Assembly (NCBI GenBank): GCA_963742795.1
Contig: CAVUNL010000020.1
Coordinates: forward strand, 124,001-188,000
Direction: 5' to 3'
DNA length: 64,000 nucleotides
Source of the DNA: Palsa-504 sp963742795
GTDB taxonomy: Bacteria > Actinomycetota > Actinomycetes > Streptosporangiales > Streptosporangiaceae
A program made the position numbers and the translations under genes. The notes below the pieces were generated by a model that did not search any database, was not told the origin of the DNA, and saw only the letters and a list, made by a program, of their open reading frames with translations. Below, piece by piece: positions 17,411 through 26,037 of this stretch (positions are counted from its first letter, which is position 1; every line of letters begins with the position of its first letter).

Positions 17411-18892
17411 ATCGCCAGAAGACATAAGGCTGACCCGGACGCACCCCACGTCGTCATCTGCGGCGCGGGATTCGCCGGGCTGTCCGCCATCTCCCGGCTC
17501 ACCCGCGCGGGCCTGCGGGTGACCCTGGTCGACGGTAACCTGTACAGCACGTTCCAGCCGCTCCTCTACCAGGTGGCCACGGCCGGGCTGAACCCCGGCG
17601 ACGTCGCCTACCCGGCGGGCGGCTTCGCCGGGCGGTACGGGGCGAACTTCCGGCACGGCGAGCTGGCCACCATCGACCCGGTGTCCCGCCGGATCAAGCT
17701 CACCAACGGCCTCGAGCTCGGCTACGACTACCTGATCATCGCCACCGGCGTGTCGGCCGCCTACCACGGCATCAAGGGCGCCGCCGAGAACACCTTCGCC
17801 CTGTACACCCGCACCGACGCCGACCGGCTGCGCGACCATCTGCTGGCGGCCTTCGAGCGGCTGAGCGTGGACAGCGGTGACCTGCACATCACCGTGGCCG
17901 GCGGCGGGGCCACCGGGGTGGAGCTGGCCGGCACGCTCGCCGAGCTGGGCGCAACCGTGCTCGCCGCCACCTTCCCGGACGTCGATCCGGCCCGGGTCCA
18001 CGTCCGGCTCATCGAGATGGCCTCCTCGCTGCTCACCACGTTCAACGTGAAACTGCGCGAGTACGCCCGGGTCCAGCTGGACAAGCGCGGCGTGGACATC
18101 AGGCTGAACACGCGTATCGCCGAGATCACCAGCAGGCAGGTGCTGCTGGCCGACGGGGAGAACCTGCCCAGCGGCCTGACCGTGTGGGCGGCCGGGGTCG
18201 GGGCGGCCGACGCCGTGGCGGGCTGGGGCCTGCCCCAGGGCAAGGGCGGCCGCATCCTGGTCGGGTCCGACCTGCGGGTCCGGGGACAGGACCGGATCTT
18301 CGCCGTGGGCGACATCGCGGAGAACCCCGACGATCCCACCCCCCAGCTGGCTCAGCCCGCGCTGCAGATGGGCCGCCACGCCGGGGCGCAGATCGTCAGG
18401 CTGCACCGCCACGCCGCCACCGAGCCGTTTACCTACCACGACAAGGGCCAGATGGCCACCATCGGGCGCCGGTCCGCGGTGGTCCAGCTCGCCCGGGGAC
18501 TTCGGCTGCGCGGCACGCTCGCCTGGCTGTCCTGGCTGGCCCTGCACCTGTTCTACCTGCTCGGCGGGCGTAACCGGGTGTCCACGATGATCAACCTGAC
18601 CTACCGCTACCTGGCCTGGGGTCATGGCGGCGCCGTGATCGTCGGCGACGATCCCGACGCCCCCGTCCGCGACGCCCCCGTCCGCGACGCCCCCGCGCCC
18701 GCGACGCCCCCGGCCCCGACGCCCCCGGCCCCGACGCCCCCGGCCCCGACGCCCCCGGCCCCGACGCCCCCGTCCGCGGCGCCCCCGTCCGCGACGCCCC
18801 CGTCCGCGACGCCTCCGGCCAGCCGTCGGCTGCCGACCCAAGCCCGCCGTAGCCCCCAACCCTCTACGACGATTTGTAGTAGACCGGAGTAG
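17411..18892 (+). CDS. Type II NADH dehydrogenase-like FAD oxidoreductase, non-standard start
   Basis: The dinucleotide-binding motif VVICGAGFAGLSAISRL lies upstream of the first in-frame GTG (17519). The true start must be ~17411, where AGGAAGG (17396-17402) is spaced 8 nt from ATC, not ATG or GTG. Other features: QPLLYQVATAGLNP, the second nucleotide motif VAGGGATGVELAGTLAEL, FAVGDIAENPDD (FAD/quinone site) and a C-terminal amphipathic membrane-contact region. NDH-2 passes electrons from NADH to quinone without proton pumping. After the normal family end (GHGGAVIVGDD) comes a ~70-residue low-complexity tail of PTPPA repeats (18655-18830) that looks like a repeat expansion. Confidence 0.85.
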   Translation: MARRHKADPDAPHVVICGAGFAGLSAISRLTRAGLRVTLVDGNLYSTFQPLLYQVATAGLNPGDVAYPAGGFAGRYGANFRHGELATIDPVSRRIKLTNGLELGYDYLIIATGVSAAYHGIKGAAENTFALYTRTDADRLRDHLLAAFERLSVDSGDLHITVAGGGATGVELAGTLAELGATVLAATFPDVDPARVHVRLIEMASSLLTTFNVKLREYARVQLDKRGVDIRLNTRIAEITSRQVLLADGENLPSGLTVWAAGVGAADAVAGWGLPQGKGGRILVGSDLRVRGQDRIFAVGDIAENPDDPTPQLAQPALQMGRHAGAQIVRLHRHAATEPFTYHDKGQMATIGRRSAVVQLARGLRLRGTLAWLSWLALHLFYLLGGRNRVSTMINLTYRYLAWGHGGAVIVGDDPDAPVRDAPVRDAPAPATPPAPTPPAPTPPAPTPPAPTPPSAAPPSATPPSATPPASRRLPTQARRSPQPSTTICSRPE

Positions 18893-18905
18893 GCTGTTCC
18901 TCGCG

Positions 18906-20060
18906 ATGAAGACATTCCGCACACGCGGCGCGCTGGCGGCTGCGGCCCTGCTGAGCGTGCTGACGGCGCTGGCCGGATGCGCCGCCAGCGCCAGTAGTAC
19001 CGGCTCGCTGGGCGGCATGCAGGCTAACCCGGCCTCCAGCGCCGCCGAGATGAACCCGAACCTCGACCTTGGCAGCTCGCTGAACTCCCTGCCGGCCCCG
19101 GACATCAAGCTGGTCAACCAGTTCGGCCAGCCGATGTCGCTCAGCCAGTTCCGCGGCAAGATCGTCATGCTGGGCTTCGAGGATTCCGAGTGCACGACGG
19201 TCTGCCCGCTGACCACGCAGAGCATGCTGCAGGCCAAGCAGCTGCTCGGCGCCGCGGGCAACCAGGTGCAACTGCTCGGCGTCGACGCGAACCCGGACGC
19301 GACCAGCGTCGCGGACGTGCTCTCCTACTCCCGGGCGCACGGCATGGTCAACCAGTGGGACTTCCTGACCGGCTCGCCGGCCCAGCTGAAGTCCGTGTGG
19401 AGCGCCTACCACATCGCCGTGCAGGTCGAGCAGGGCCAGATCGACCACACCCCCGCGCTGTTCGTCATCGACCAGCAGGGCCGGGAGCAGAAGCTCTACC
19501 TGACCCAGATGGCCTACTCCAGCGTCGGCCAGTCCGCGCAGGTGCTCGCCGATGAGCTGTCCAGCCTGCTGCCGGGCCACCCGCACGTGGCCAGCCAGGA
19601 GTCGCTGGCCTCCATCACCGTCCAGGGCCCCTCCGATCACGTCGCCCTGCCGTCAGCCACCGGCGACACCAAGGTCGACCTGGGCCCGGGGTCGCCGCAC
19701 CTGGTGCTGTTCTTCGCCACCTGGCTGTCCGAGGTCTCGGACCTGAAGTCCGAGCTCATCGACGGCAACGCCTACGCCGCCGTGGCCCGCAAAGACGGCC
19801 TGCCCCCGCTCGTCGCGGTCGACGAGACGGTGGTCGAGCCCTCGGCCCAGGCCGTCCGCGCCTACCTGAGCGGCCTTGGCACCCCGCTCAGCTACCCGGT
19901 CGCCCTCGACACCACCGGCCGCGTCGCGGACGGCTACAGCGTGCAGGACCAGCCCTGGCTGGCCCTGGTCTCCGCGTCCGGCAAGATCATCTGGACCCAC
20001 GACGGCTGGCTCCCCGTCCCCGCCCTGACCGCCGCCGTCCAGCACGCTCTCAAGCCCTAG
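18906..20060 (+). CDS. SCO1-like lipoprotein with two thioredoxin-fold domains
   Basis: 384 residues. The signal peptide has a lipobox LTALAGC (Cys ~25), so it is a membrane lipoprotein. Domain 1 (~60-220) is SCO1/SenC-like: copper-site C-x-x-x-C in ECTTVCPLTT and the partner His in QIDHTPALFVID. Domain 2 (~250-384) has the same fold (HLVLFFATWLSEVSDLKSEL) but no C-x-x-C. SCO proteins deliver copper to cytochrome oxidase or serve in thiol redox. It follows the NDH-2 gene by 13 bp, so probable co-transcription in a respiratory context. Its end overlaps the convergent subtilase ORF by 4 bp. Confidence 0.85.
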   Translation: MKTFRTRGALAAAALLSVLTALAGCAASASSTGSLGGMQANPASSAAEMNPNLDLGSSLNSLPAPDIKLVNQFGQPMSLSQFRGKIVMLGFEDSECTTVCPLTTQSMLQAKQLLGAAGNQVQLLGVDANPDATSVADVLSYSRAHGMVNQWDFLTGSPAQLKSVWSAYHIAVQVEQGQIDHTPALFVIDQQGREQKLYLTQMAYSSVGQSAQVLADELSSLLPGHPHVASQESLASITVQGPSDHVALPSATGDTKVDLGPGSPHLVLFFATWLSEVSDLKSELIDGNAYAAVARKDGLPPLVAVDETVVEPSAQAVRAYLSGLGTPLSYPVALDTTGRVADGYSVQDQPWLALVSASGKIIWTHDGWLPVPALTAAVQHALKP

Positions 20061-21832
20061 CGCCGACCGGCCTCGGCACGGCCTCGCTGACCCTGTACTT
20101 CGCGGTTACCTACACCATCCGGCGGTTCATCCTCCAGGCCAAAGCCCAGCGGATCGCGGGCACTCCCCAGGACATCGGCGATCCGGGCACTCACGCCCCG
20201 TCCTGGTAACCGTCGCGGCCAGAAATCTCCGCGGAGCCTAAACCCGTAGGGCGACCCTTGGTCCGTGATCTCTGCCCGCCGCTCAGCGCGTCGCATAGGC
20301 CTGCGCCTCCGACGACCACCCCCGCAGCCGCAATCATCCCCGCAGCCACCGCAATCACTCCCGCAGCCACCGCAACTGCAACCGCGTCCGCAGCGTCCAT
20401 CGTCACATCCACCACAGTCCTCGTTGTCGCCGTCACAGCCTGGGAACAGAACCGGTCCCACACCCGGAATCGTCTGCGCCCGGGCCTTGGCCAGCAGGGC
20501 CGCGGCCGCTTCCCGGGCGCTCTCGCCGCAGCGGGCCATCCGCGCCGCGATCATCCCGGTCACGATGGGCGCCGAGAAGGAGGTTCCACTCCATTGCGCT
20601 AGGCCGGAGAACGTCCTTACCTGCCCGACATCGGGTGGGATCTGGCAGGTGTACGTACCGCTGCCGATGGCGTTGATGAGGTTCTCGCCTGGTGCGTACA
20701 CGTCGACCCAGCCCCCGTAATTGCTGAAGTCCGCGCGGCCTCGCCAGTCGGTCGCGAGCGCCCCGACGGAGAGCACATCAGGGAATGCGCCCGGCCAGGC
20801 CGGCCGCTGGGTCTTGTTGTTGCCCGCCTCTGCGACGCAGAGGACACCCTTGTACGACCGGAGCAGCTCCAGCCAGGCTTCCAGGGCCAGCGGCGGGATG
20901 TTCTTCCGGGTATGGCACGAGGCCGTTATGTGGACGATCTCGAAGCCGAAGCCGAACGCCGCGTGGAGCTTCCTCGCGACCTCCGATTCCAGCGCGCTGC
21001 CCGCGGTGTCGAAGATGTTCTCGACGTGGATTTGCGCTTGCGGGGCCATGCACCGCAGGACGCCCGCGACGAACGTCCCGTGTCCCCCGTAGGGCGAGAT
21101 CGTGCTGCCCGGACCAGTCCCGGCCCGCGGGTCGGGATCGCCGTAAACGCCGGCGAGCCACGGGAAGGTTTCCGCCGCCCCCGCCACCAGCCCGGTGTCG
21201 GCCTGGAAGATCCGCACCCGGGCGCCGCCGTCCCGGCAGACCGGGGGGTAGGGTCCCGCCGTCGGATAGACCTGCTGGGGCTCCGTGGCCGAGCAGGGAG
21301 TCATGTGTGACGCGGCGGTCAGCACGTGATCAGGCGCTGCGATTCCCGGGCCGAGTTCGTCGTCGATGCTGTCGAGAAAGCGGAGCACGTCGGGCTGCCC
21401 GCCGCGAGCGGTCCCACGGTCGCCTTCAGGGGTCCCAGCAGCGGAAGCGTCCTCGTGGCGAGGCGAGTTCAAGTCGATGAGCACGACATCGTTGACCACT
21501 CGCCTGACGGCAACTTCCTCGATCCCGTGGGTCTGCTGGAGTACATCCAGTACTCCTCTTTGCTTCCTGGCGTCCCGAATTCGTTGGATTCCGTGCGTTC
21601 CGCCTTCCCCGCCGAGATACTGCTCGCGGGTGAGGATGCGGTCCTTGGCGTACATGTAGGCAATGCCACCGGAGTGCAGGTCGTCGTCTTCTTCGGCGTC
21701 GTCGCGGACACCGCCAATTTCGATCGAGATTTCGCGGTCGCGGAACGCGTCGACGATGATCCTGGCCTCCGCGACGGCCTTGGCCTCAAGCGCGGGCTCG
21801 AGCGAGCTGTACCAGTAATTCTCTTCTGTCAC
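20057..21832 (-). CDS. Intracellular S8 subtilase with Cys-rich tail (module 1)
   Basis: 591 residues from GTG 21832 (Shine-Dalgarno GGAGGG). No signal peptide. An N-terminal ~200-residue region precedes a subtilisin domain with D212 (QADTGL), H251 (GGHGTFVAG), oxyanion N338 (EAGNN) and S418 (SGTSFSAP), so the full triad is present. Residues 466-503 hold 11 cysteines (CGGC/CGC pattern) followed by RRRRR, possibly metal-binding or exposed to the protease. The last ~80 residues read antisense through a membrane-gene remnant (20066-20209), so the native stop may have been lost. It is divergent from the CHAT protease. Its paralogue at 26038 lacks the tail. Confidence 0.88.
   Translation of the reverse strand: MTEENYWYSSLEPALEAKAVAEARIIVDAFRDREISIEIGGVRDDAEEDDDLHSGGIAYMYAKDRILTREQYLGGEGGTHGIQRIRDARKQRGVLDVLQQTHGIEEVAVRRVVNDVVLIDLNSPRHEDASAAGTPEGDRGTARGGQPDVLRFLDSIDDELGPGIAAPDHVLTAASHMTPCSATEPQQVYPTAGPYPPVCRDGGARVRIFQADTGLVAGAAETFPWLAGVYGDPDPRAGTGPGSTISPYGGHGTFVAGVLRCMAPQAQIHVENIFDTAGSALESEVARKLHAAFGFGFEIVHITASCHTRKNIPPLALEAWLELLRSYKGVLCVAEAGNNKTQRPAWPGAFPDVLSVGALATDWRGRADFSNYGGWVDVYAPGENLINAIGSGTYTCQIPPDVGQVRTFSGLAQWSGTSFSAPIVTGMIAARMARCGESAREAAAALLAKARAQTIPGVGPVLFPGCDGDNEDCGGCDDGRCGRGCSCGGCGSDCGGCGDDCGCGGGRRRRRPMRRAERRAEITDQGSPYGFRLRGDFWPRRLPGRGVSARIADVLGSARDPLGFGLEDEPPDGVGNREVQGQRGRAEAGRR
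20066..20209 (+). pseudogene. C-terminal remnant of a small membrane protein
   Basis: A start-less frame encodes TGLGTASLTLYFAVTYTIRR, then FILQAKAQRI and a stop at 20207-20209. It looks like the last transmembrane helix of a small actinobacterial membrane protein whose N-terminal and middle part is recognisable at 25810-26037. It is antisense to the end of subtilase 1. Confidence 0.5.
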
Positions 21833-21865
21833 TGTGCCCTCCGAAATTAATCATTTACCCGATCT

Positions 21866-21896
21866 AACCGCAGGCACTGCCAGCAGGCCTGCGGTT
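21866..21896. promoter_or_regulatory. Inverted repeat between subtilase 1 and CHAT 1
   Basis: Perfect 10-bp arms AACCGCAGGC (21866-21875) and GCCTGCGGTT (21887-21896) with an 11-nt spacer, in the 162-bp divergent region. Candidate operator, or a 5'-UTR hairpin of the subtilase mRNA. Confidence 0.55.
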
Positions 21897-21994
21897 CCTC
21901 AGAAAGCTCGCAGAGTCCGATGCACCTTACGGAGCAGCAATCGTGACGCCTTAATACATGGACCGCACCAAATCTGGAGACCTAGAATCGGCCT

Positions 21995-24631
21995 GTGGTC
22001 CGGGGAGGGCGCGCGGCCGCGGCAGGTCCGCGCGAGGTGGACGATTTGGTCGCGCTGGCCACGTCGCGGCCCTGGGCTGCGCTGACCAGAGCGCGTGCCG
22101 TGCTCGCCGGACGACCGGGCCCTCATGACGCCTCCGTGGCCCATCAGGCCGCGGGGATCGTGCTGCGCGACTACGGCGACGTCGAGGCCGGTGTCCGTGA
22201 ACTGCGCCAGGCACTGCGCCAGGCCCGCCGCACCGGCTCGGCTGACCGCGAAACCGATGTGCTCGCCGGCCTGGGCGTGGCGCTCGTCTTCGCGGGCCGG
22301 ACGGCGGCCGGGCTGGCCGCCTTCGAGGCCGCCATAGGCCGATCCAGTGGTGTCCTGGCGGCGCGGGTGCGGTTCCGGCGTGCGGTCGTGTTCTTCCGCC
22401 TGGGCCGGTTCCCCGCGGCCCTGGAAGACGCGCGGCACGCCGTCGTCGTATTGCGGCGCGCGGGCGACCTGCTGTGGACGGCTCGCGCGCTCAACACCCG
22501 GGCGAGTGCTTACCTGGCGCTCGGGTCGACCAGCCGGGCCGACGCCGATTACGTTTCCGCCGCACGGCTGTACTCCACCATCGGGCAGGAACTGGAAGCG
22601 CTCGATCCGGTGGTCAATCGCGCCATGACCGCCTTCGCGTCGGGAGACCTCCCGGCCGCGCTGGCCCGTCTCGATGCGGCGGCCCCTCGCTTCCAGCGGC
22701 TGAACGTGCCAATCACCAGGCTGCGCTGGGAACGGTGTGCCGTGCTACTAGCGGCCGGGCTGGCCGGGGATGCCGAGGCCGAGGCCGAGGCCGCGTTGCG
22801 GGAAATAGAGGAGATCCGTGGCAGGCTGACGCAGAAGGCGGACCTGCTGCTGATGGCGGCCAACTGCGCGCTTGCCGCGGCCCAGCCCCAGGCCGCCCTG
22901 GATTGGGCGCAGGCCGCGTATCGCATGTTCGGGTCACAGCGGAGCGCCTGGCGGCAGGCCCACGCGGCGCGCGTTCTCGTCCAGTCCCGGTACGAGGTCG
23001 GCCCGGTATCGGCCCCGATGCTGCGCGAGGCGAACCGGTCCGCCGTCCGGCTGGATGCCCTGGGCTCGAGCGACGCGGCGCAGGCGCACCTGCTGGCCGG
23101 GCGCATCGCCTTGGATCTCGGCCGCCGCGACGACGCCGAACGCCATCTGGCCGCGCTGGCCCGGACCCGGCGGCGCGGCCCGGCGTTGTCGCGGGCCAGC
23201 GGCTGGCTCGGCGAGGCCCTGCGCGCCGAGACCGCGGGCCGTCCAGGCCGGATGCTGGCCGCCTGCAGACGAGGGCTCGACATTCTTGACGAGCACCGTC
23301 TGACCCTGGGGGCCTCGGAACTCCGGGCCCAGGCCACCGTGCATGGCGCCGAACTGGCCGCCCTCGCCCAGCGGCATGCCGCGCAGGCCCGGCGCCCGCG
23401 GCTCCTGCTGACCTGGAGCGAGCGCTGGCGGGCCACCGCCTACGCGGTTCCCCCGGTGCGGCCGTCAGCCGACGCGGAGCTGAACACCAGCCTGGCCGCG
23501 CTGCGCGCTGTGACCAGGGGCCTGGACCAGGCACGGAGCCAAGGCATGCCGAGCGCGTCGCTGCAGAAGGAACAACAACGGCTGGAAACCGAGGTGCGCG
23601 CCAGCGCGCTGCGAGCCCGGGGTAACGGGCGGTGGACCCGCGCCCCGTTCAGCCCGGCCGACCTGCTCGATGAGCTCGGCCCTGCCCAGCTCATCGAGAT
23701 CGTTGACGTCGACGGCGATCTGTACGTCCTGACCTGCGGGTCGGGTCGCATAAGACAGTTCGCCGCCGGCCAGGCCGGCGACGCTATGAAGGCGGCGGAT
23801 TTCGCCCGCTTCGCCCTGCGCCGTCTGGCCGGCAGTCGCCCCGGTGACGACCCGGCCAGCGCGCTGGCCATCCTGGGTAAGGCGGGACCAGCACTCCAGC
23901 AGGCGCTACTCGGACCAGCCGTCCCGCACCTGGGCGACGGGCCGGTCATCATCGTCCCGACCGGCAAGCTGCACCCCATCCCGTGGACTCTGCTGCCCGC
24001 ACTAAAAGACCGGGTAATCAGCGTCGCCCCGTCCGCCAGCGCCTGGATGCGGGCCCACCAAGCGCCAGAACCCAGACACCACCACGTCACCTTGGCCCGC
24101 GGGCCTGGCCTGGCCACGGACGGGGCCGAGGTGCCTATGGTCGCGCGGATGTACGACGACGTCACGGTGCTGGAAGACGCCGCCGCCACGGCCGACAAGG
24201 TGCTGTCCGCGTTGGACGGGGCGTGGCTGGCGCATATCGCCGCACACGGGATCTTCCGGGCCGACAGCCCGCTGTTCTCCTCGCTGCGGATGCACGACGG
24301 CCCGCTGACCGTTTACGACTTCGAGCGGCTGCAGCGCGCGCCGTACCGGCTGGTCCTGTCCAGCTGCGACTCCGGCATGCTGGCGCCCGCCGGGGCCAAC
24401 GAGCTGCTTGGCCTGGTCAGCAGCCTGCTGCCGCTGGGGACGGCGGGGATCGTCGCCGGTATCGTGCCGCTGAACGACCGTGCTCTGGTCCCGTTGATGG
24501 TGGATCTGCACCGCTGCCTGCGCGCGGGCCAGACCCTGGCCGAGTCGCTCTACAGCGTGCGGCTCGGGCTCGCCGATGATCCGGTCCAGCACGCCACCGC
24601 CATGTCGCTGGTCAGCCTGGGCGCCGCCTGA
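21995..24631 (+). CDS. TPR-CHAT caspase-like protease (module 1)
   Basis: 878 residues from GTG 21995 (GTG 22031 also possible). Residues ~10-560 are TPR-like helical repeats (e.g. AALEDARHAVVVLRRAGDLL, ALNTRASAYLALGSTSRADA). A CHAT domain follows (~590-878) with the caspase-type dyad H751 (HIAAHG) and C791 (LSSCDSG), and GPVIIVPTGKLHPIPWTLLP upstream. CHAT proteins are cytoplasmic cysteine proteases, often activated effectors in conflict or defence systems, with TPRs as sensor or partner surface. It is divergent from subtilase 1 and convergent with the partner/sigma pair. The substrate is unknown; the adjacent subtilase is an obvious candidate (inference). Confidence 0.92.
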   Translation: MVRGGRAAAAGPREVDDLVALATSRPWAALTRARAVLAGRPGPHDASVAHQAAGIVLRDYGDVEAGVRELRQALRQARRTGSADRETDVLAGLGVALVFAGRTAAGLAAFEAAIGRSSGVLAARVRFRRAVVFFRLGRFPAALEDARHAVVVLRRAGDLLWTARALNTRASAYLALGSTSRADADYVSAARLYSTIGQELEALDPVVNRAMTAFASGDLPAALARLDAAAPRFQRLNVPITRLRWERCAVLLAAGLAGDAEAEAEAALREIEEIRGRLTQKADLLLMAANCALAAAQPQAALDWAQAAYRMFGSQRSAWRQAHAARVLVQSRYEVGPVSAPMLREANRSAVRLDALGSSDAAQAHLLAGRIALDLGRRDDAERHLAALARTRRRGPALSRASGWLGEALRAETAGRPGRMLAACRRGLDILDEHRLTLGASELRAQATVHGAELAALAQRHAAQARRPRLLLTWSERWRATAYAVPPVRPSADAELNTSLAALRAVTRGLDQARSQGMPSASLQKEQQRLETEVRASALRARGNGRWTRAPFSPADLLDELGPAQLIEIVDVDGDLYVLTCGSGRIRQFAAGQAGDAMKAADFARFALRRLAGSRPGDDPASALAILGKAGPALQQALLGPAVPHLGDGPVIIVPTGKLHPIPWTLLPALKDRVISVAPSASAWMRAHQAPEPRHHHVTLARGPGLATDGAEVPMVARMYDDVTVLEDAAATADKVLSALDGAWLAHIAAHGIFRADSPLFSSLRMHDGPLTVYDFERLQRAPYRLVLSSCDSGMLAPAGANELLGLVSSLLPLGTAGIVAGIVPLNDRALVPLMVDLHRCLRAGQTLAESLYSVRLGLADDPVQHATAMSLVSLGAA

Positions 24632-24660
24632 GCCGCGGAATCACGGGAACCCAGCGGGAA

Positions 24661-25104
24661 TCAGAGTGTGATCCACCCGGTCAGCACGTCGGCCCCGTCC
24701 TCGGTACGGCAGCGTAGCCGGAACGGGCTGTTCGGGATCGGGGTGACCGCGAAGCAGCCGATCTCGTCCACCGGCGAGCTGGCCACGCCAGCCGTGGTCT
24801 GTACCTCGAGCGTCCCGGCTCGCGGGGGGACGACCTGGCCGACCAGCGAGCCCGCGGTGACCTCCAGCTCGATGGACAACTGTGTCGAGGTGAAGGTGAG
24901 CGCCCGGATCGATGCGGTCTCCGACCGAACCACCGCGACCGCGTCCCGGTCACGGTTGGAGTCGTAGGTCAGCTGGGCGAGCTCGGCGTCGATGTTGTGC
25001 CACGCGTACGCGTTCTTGCCCGTCTCGACGAACCATTCGGGCACCTCCTCCCGGGCCCGGATCGCCTCACCCAGCGCCGCGAGGAGCTCCTCGTCGTCAC
25101 GCAC
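24661..25104 (-). CDS. ECF-sigma partner protein (module 1)
   Basis: 147 residues from GTG 25104, overlapping the sigma stop by 8 bp; an upstream ATG at 25140 would overlap by 44 bp. The helical N-terminus (DDEELLAALGEAIRAREEVP, then EWFVETGKNAYAWHNIDAEL) is followed by a beta-rich C-terminus (LSIELEVTAGSLVGQVVPPR, CFAVTPIPNSPFRLRCR) like a carboxypeptidase-regulatory fold. No transmembrane helix. Translational coupling to the sigma gene suggests a soluble anti-sigma or co-regulator. No biochemical role is known to me. Confidence 0.8.
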   Translation of the reverse strand: MRDDEELLAALGEAIRAREEVPEWFVETGKNAYAWHNIDAELAQLTYDSNRDRDAVAVVRSETASIRALTFTSTQLSIELEVTAGSLVGQVVPPRAGTLEVQTTAGVASSPVDEIGCFAVTPIPNSPFRLRCRTEDGADVLTGWITL

Positions 25105-25804
25105 GTCGCTCGCCCGCCGTCCAGTTGACGTCGGCCTCACCCTCGATGAGCGCGGCGACGGCGGGGGACTTGCGAAGCCGTTCCAGGCAGCGGGCCCGCT
25201 GCGGGCCGATGCTTCCCACCGGGATCTGCAGGGTCGCGCTGATCTCCGCGTACGACACCGGCGGGTCTTTGGCGAGCATGGCCAGCAGCTGCTGATACCG
25301 GGGCGGTAGCTCCGCGAACGCTGCTCGCAGCGCCGCGTTCCGCTCAGCCATGAGGATCTCCTCGTCGATTATCGTGTTGTCCACGAATTGCAGAGCGTCG
25401 TCTAGTCCTGTCCCTAGCCGCTCCGATTTACGGGCCGCCGTCACCACCCGGAGGCACTCCCGGTGAGTGGTCGTAGCCAGCCACCCGGGCAGCGCGGCGG
25501 GTTCCCGCAGCTTCCCGAGCTGCTCGACCAGCAGCAGCCATACATTCTGCGCCACGTCCTCACGATCGGAATTGCTCAACTGGAACCGGGCACAGATGGA
25601 CCACACCAGCGGCACGTACCGCTCCACGATCTCTTTCCACGCGGCCGGGTCGCCCCCGGCCGCGCGAGTAACAAGCGCGACGACCGTCGGGTCGTCACGC
25701 ACGGCCAGCCTCCGCCGGCCCGCCTGCTGCCATCATCAGCGCCTCGGTAGTGGCGGTTAACCTCTTTTCTAACCCGGAGGGCACCGCAGCGCCACCTGAT
25801 ACAC
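24958..25804. repeat. Near-identical 847-bp duplication, copy 1
   Basis: Matches 30630-31476 at a fixed offset of 5672 bp. I found one mismatch (25145 G versus T, synonymous in the sigma gene). It covers the sigma gene, its upstream region and the first third of the partner gene. Identity stops sharply at 25804. Confidence 0.9.
25097..25702 (-). CDS. ECF-type sigma factor (module 1)
   Basis: 201 residues from GTG 25702. Region 2: PLVWSICARFQLSNSDREDV, AQNVWLLLVEQLGKLREP and PGWLATTTHRECLRVV. Region 4: FAELPPRYQQLLAMLAKDPP with helix-turn-helix YAEISATLQIPVGSIGPQRA, RCLERLRK. It presumably directs transcription of the subtilase/CHAT genes and possibly itself (inference). GGTTAACC lies ~40 bp upstream. 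The partner gene overlaps its stop. The protein is identical to the module 2 sigma factor. Confidence 0.92.
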   Translation of the reverse strand: MRDDPTVVALVTRAAGGDPAAWKEIVERYVPLVWSICARFQLSNSDREDVAQNVWLLLVEQLGKLREPAALPGWLATTTHRECLRVVTAARKSERLGTGLDDALQFVDNTIIDEEILMAERNAALRAAFAELPPRYQQLLAMLAKDPPVSYAEISATLQIPVGSIGPQRARCLERLRKSPAVAALIEGEADVNWTAGERRA

Positions 25805-25809
25805 CCCAC

Positions 25810-26037
25810 CAGGGCTGTATCTGACAGCCGTCTGGCGCCTCCGCGGAAATGCCGCGGCACTCGCGGGCAGCCTGGTGCTGGCCGCGATCACCGGCGCCAT
25901 CCGCGCGATATGACGGTGCGCGTGTGGGTCGAAGCGAGCCAGGCTCTGCGCCAGGGAACCTGGATGACGGCCCTGCTGTGGGTCGTCTCGCTGGGCGCGC
26001 ACCTCGGCTACGACTTCCAGGCCAAGACCCGCGAGGC
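25810..26037 (+). pseudogene. N-terminal/middle remnant of the small membrane protein
   Basis: Coding-looking plus-strand sequence: AAALAGSLVLAAITGAIRA in one frame and, after a frame change at ~25910, VRVWVEASQALRQGTWMTAL, LWVVSLGAHLGYD. It fits the front of the protein whose end survives at 20066-20209. It starts directly at the duplication edge (25804) and runs into the subtilase 2 stop. The pattern suggests each module originally had this gene at the subtilase end and the copies lost different parts. Confidence 0.5.
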
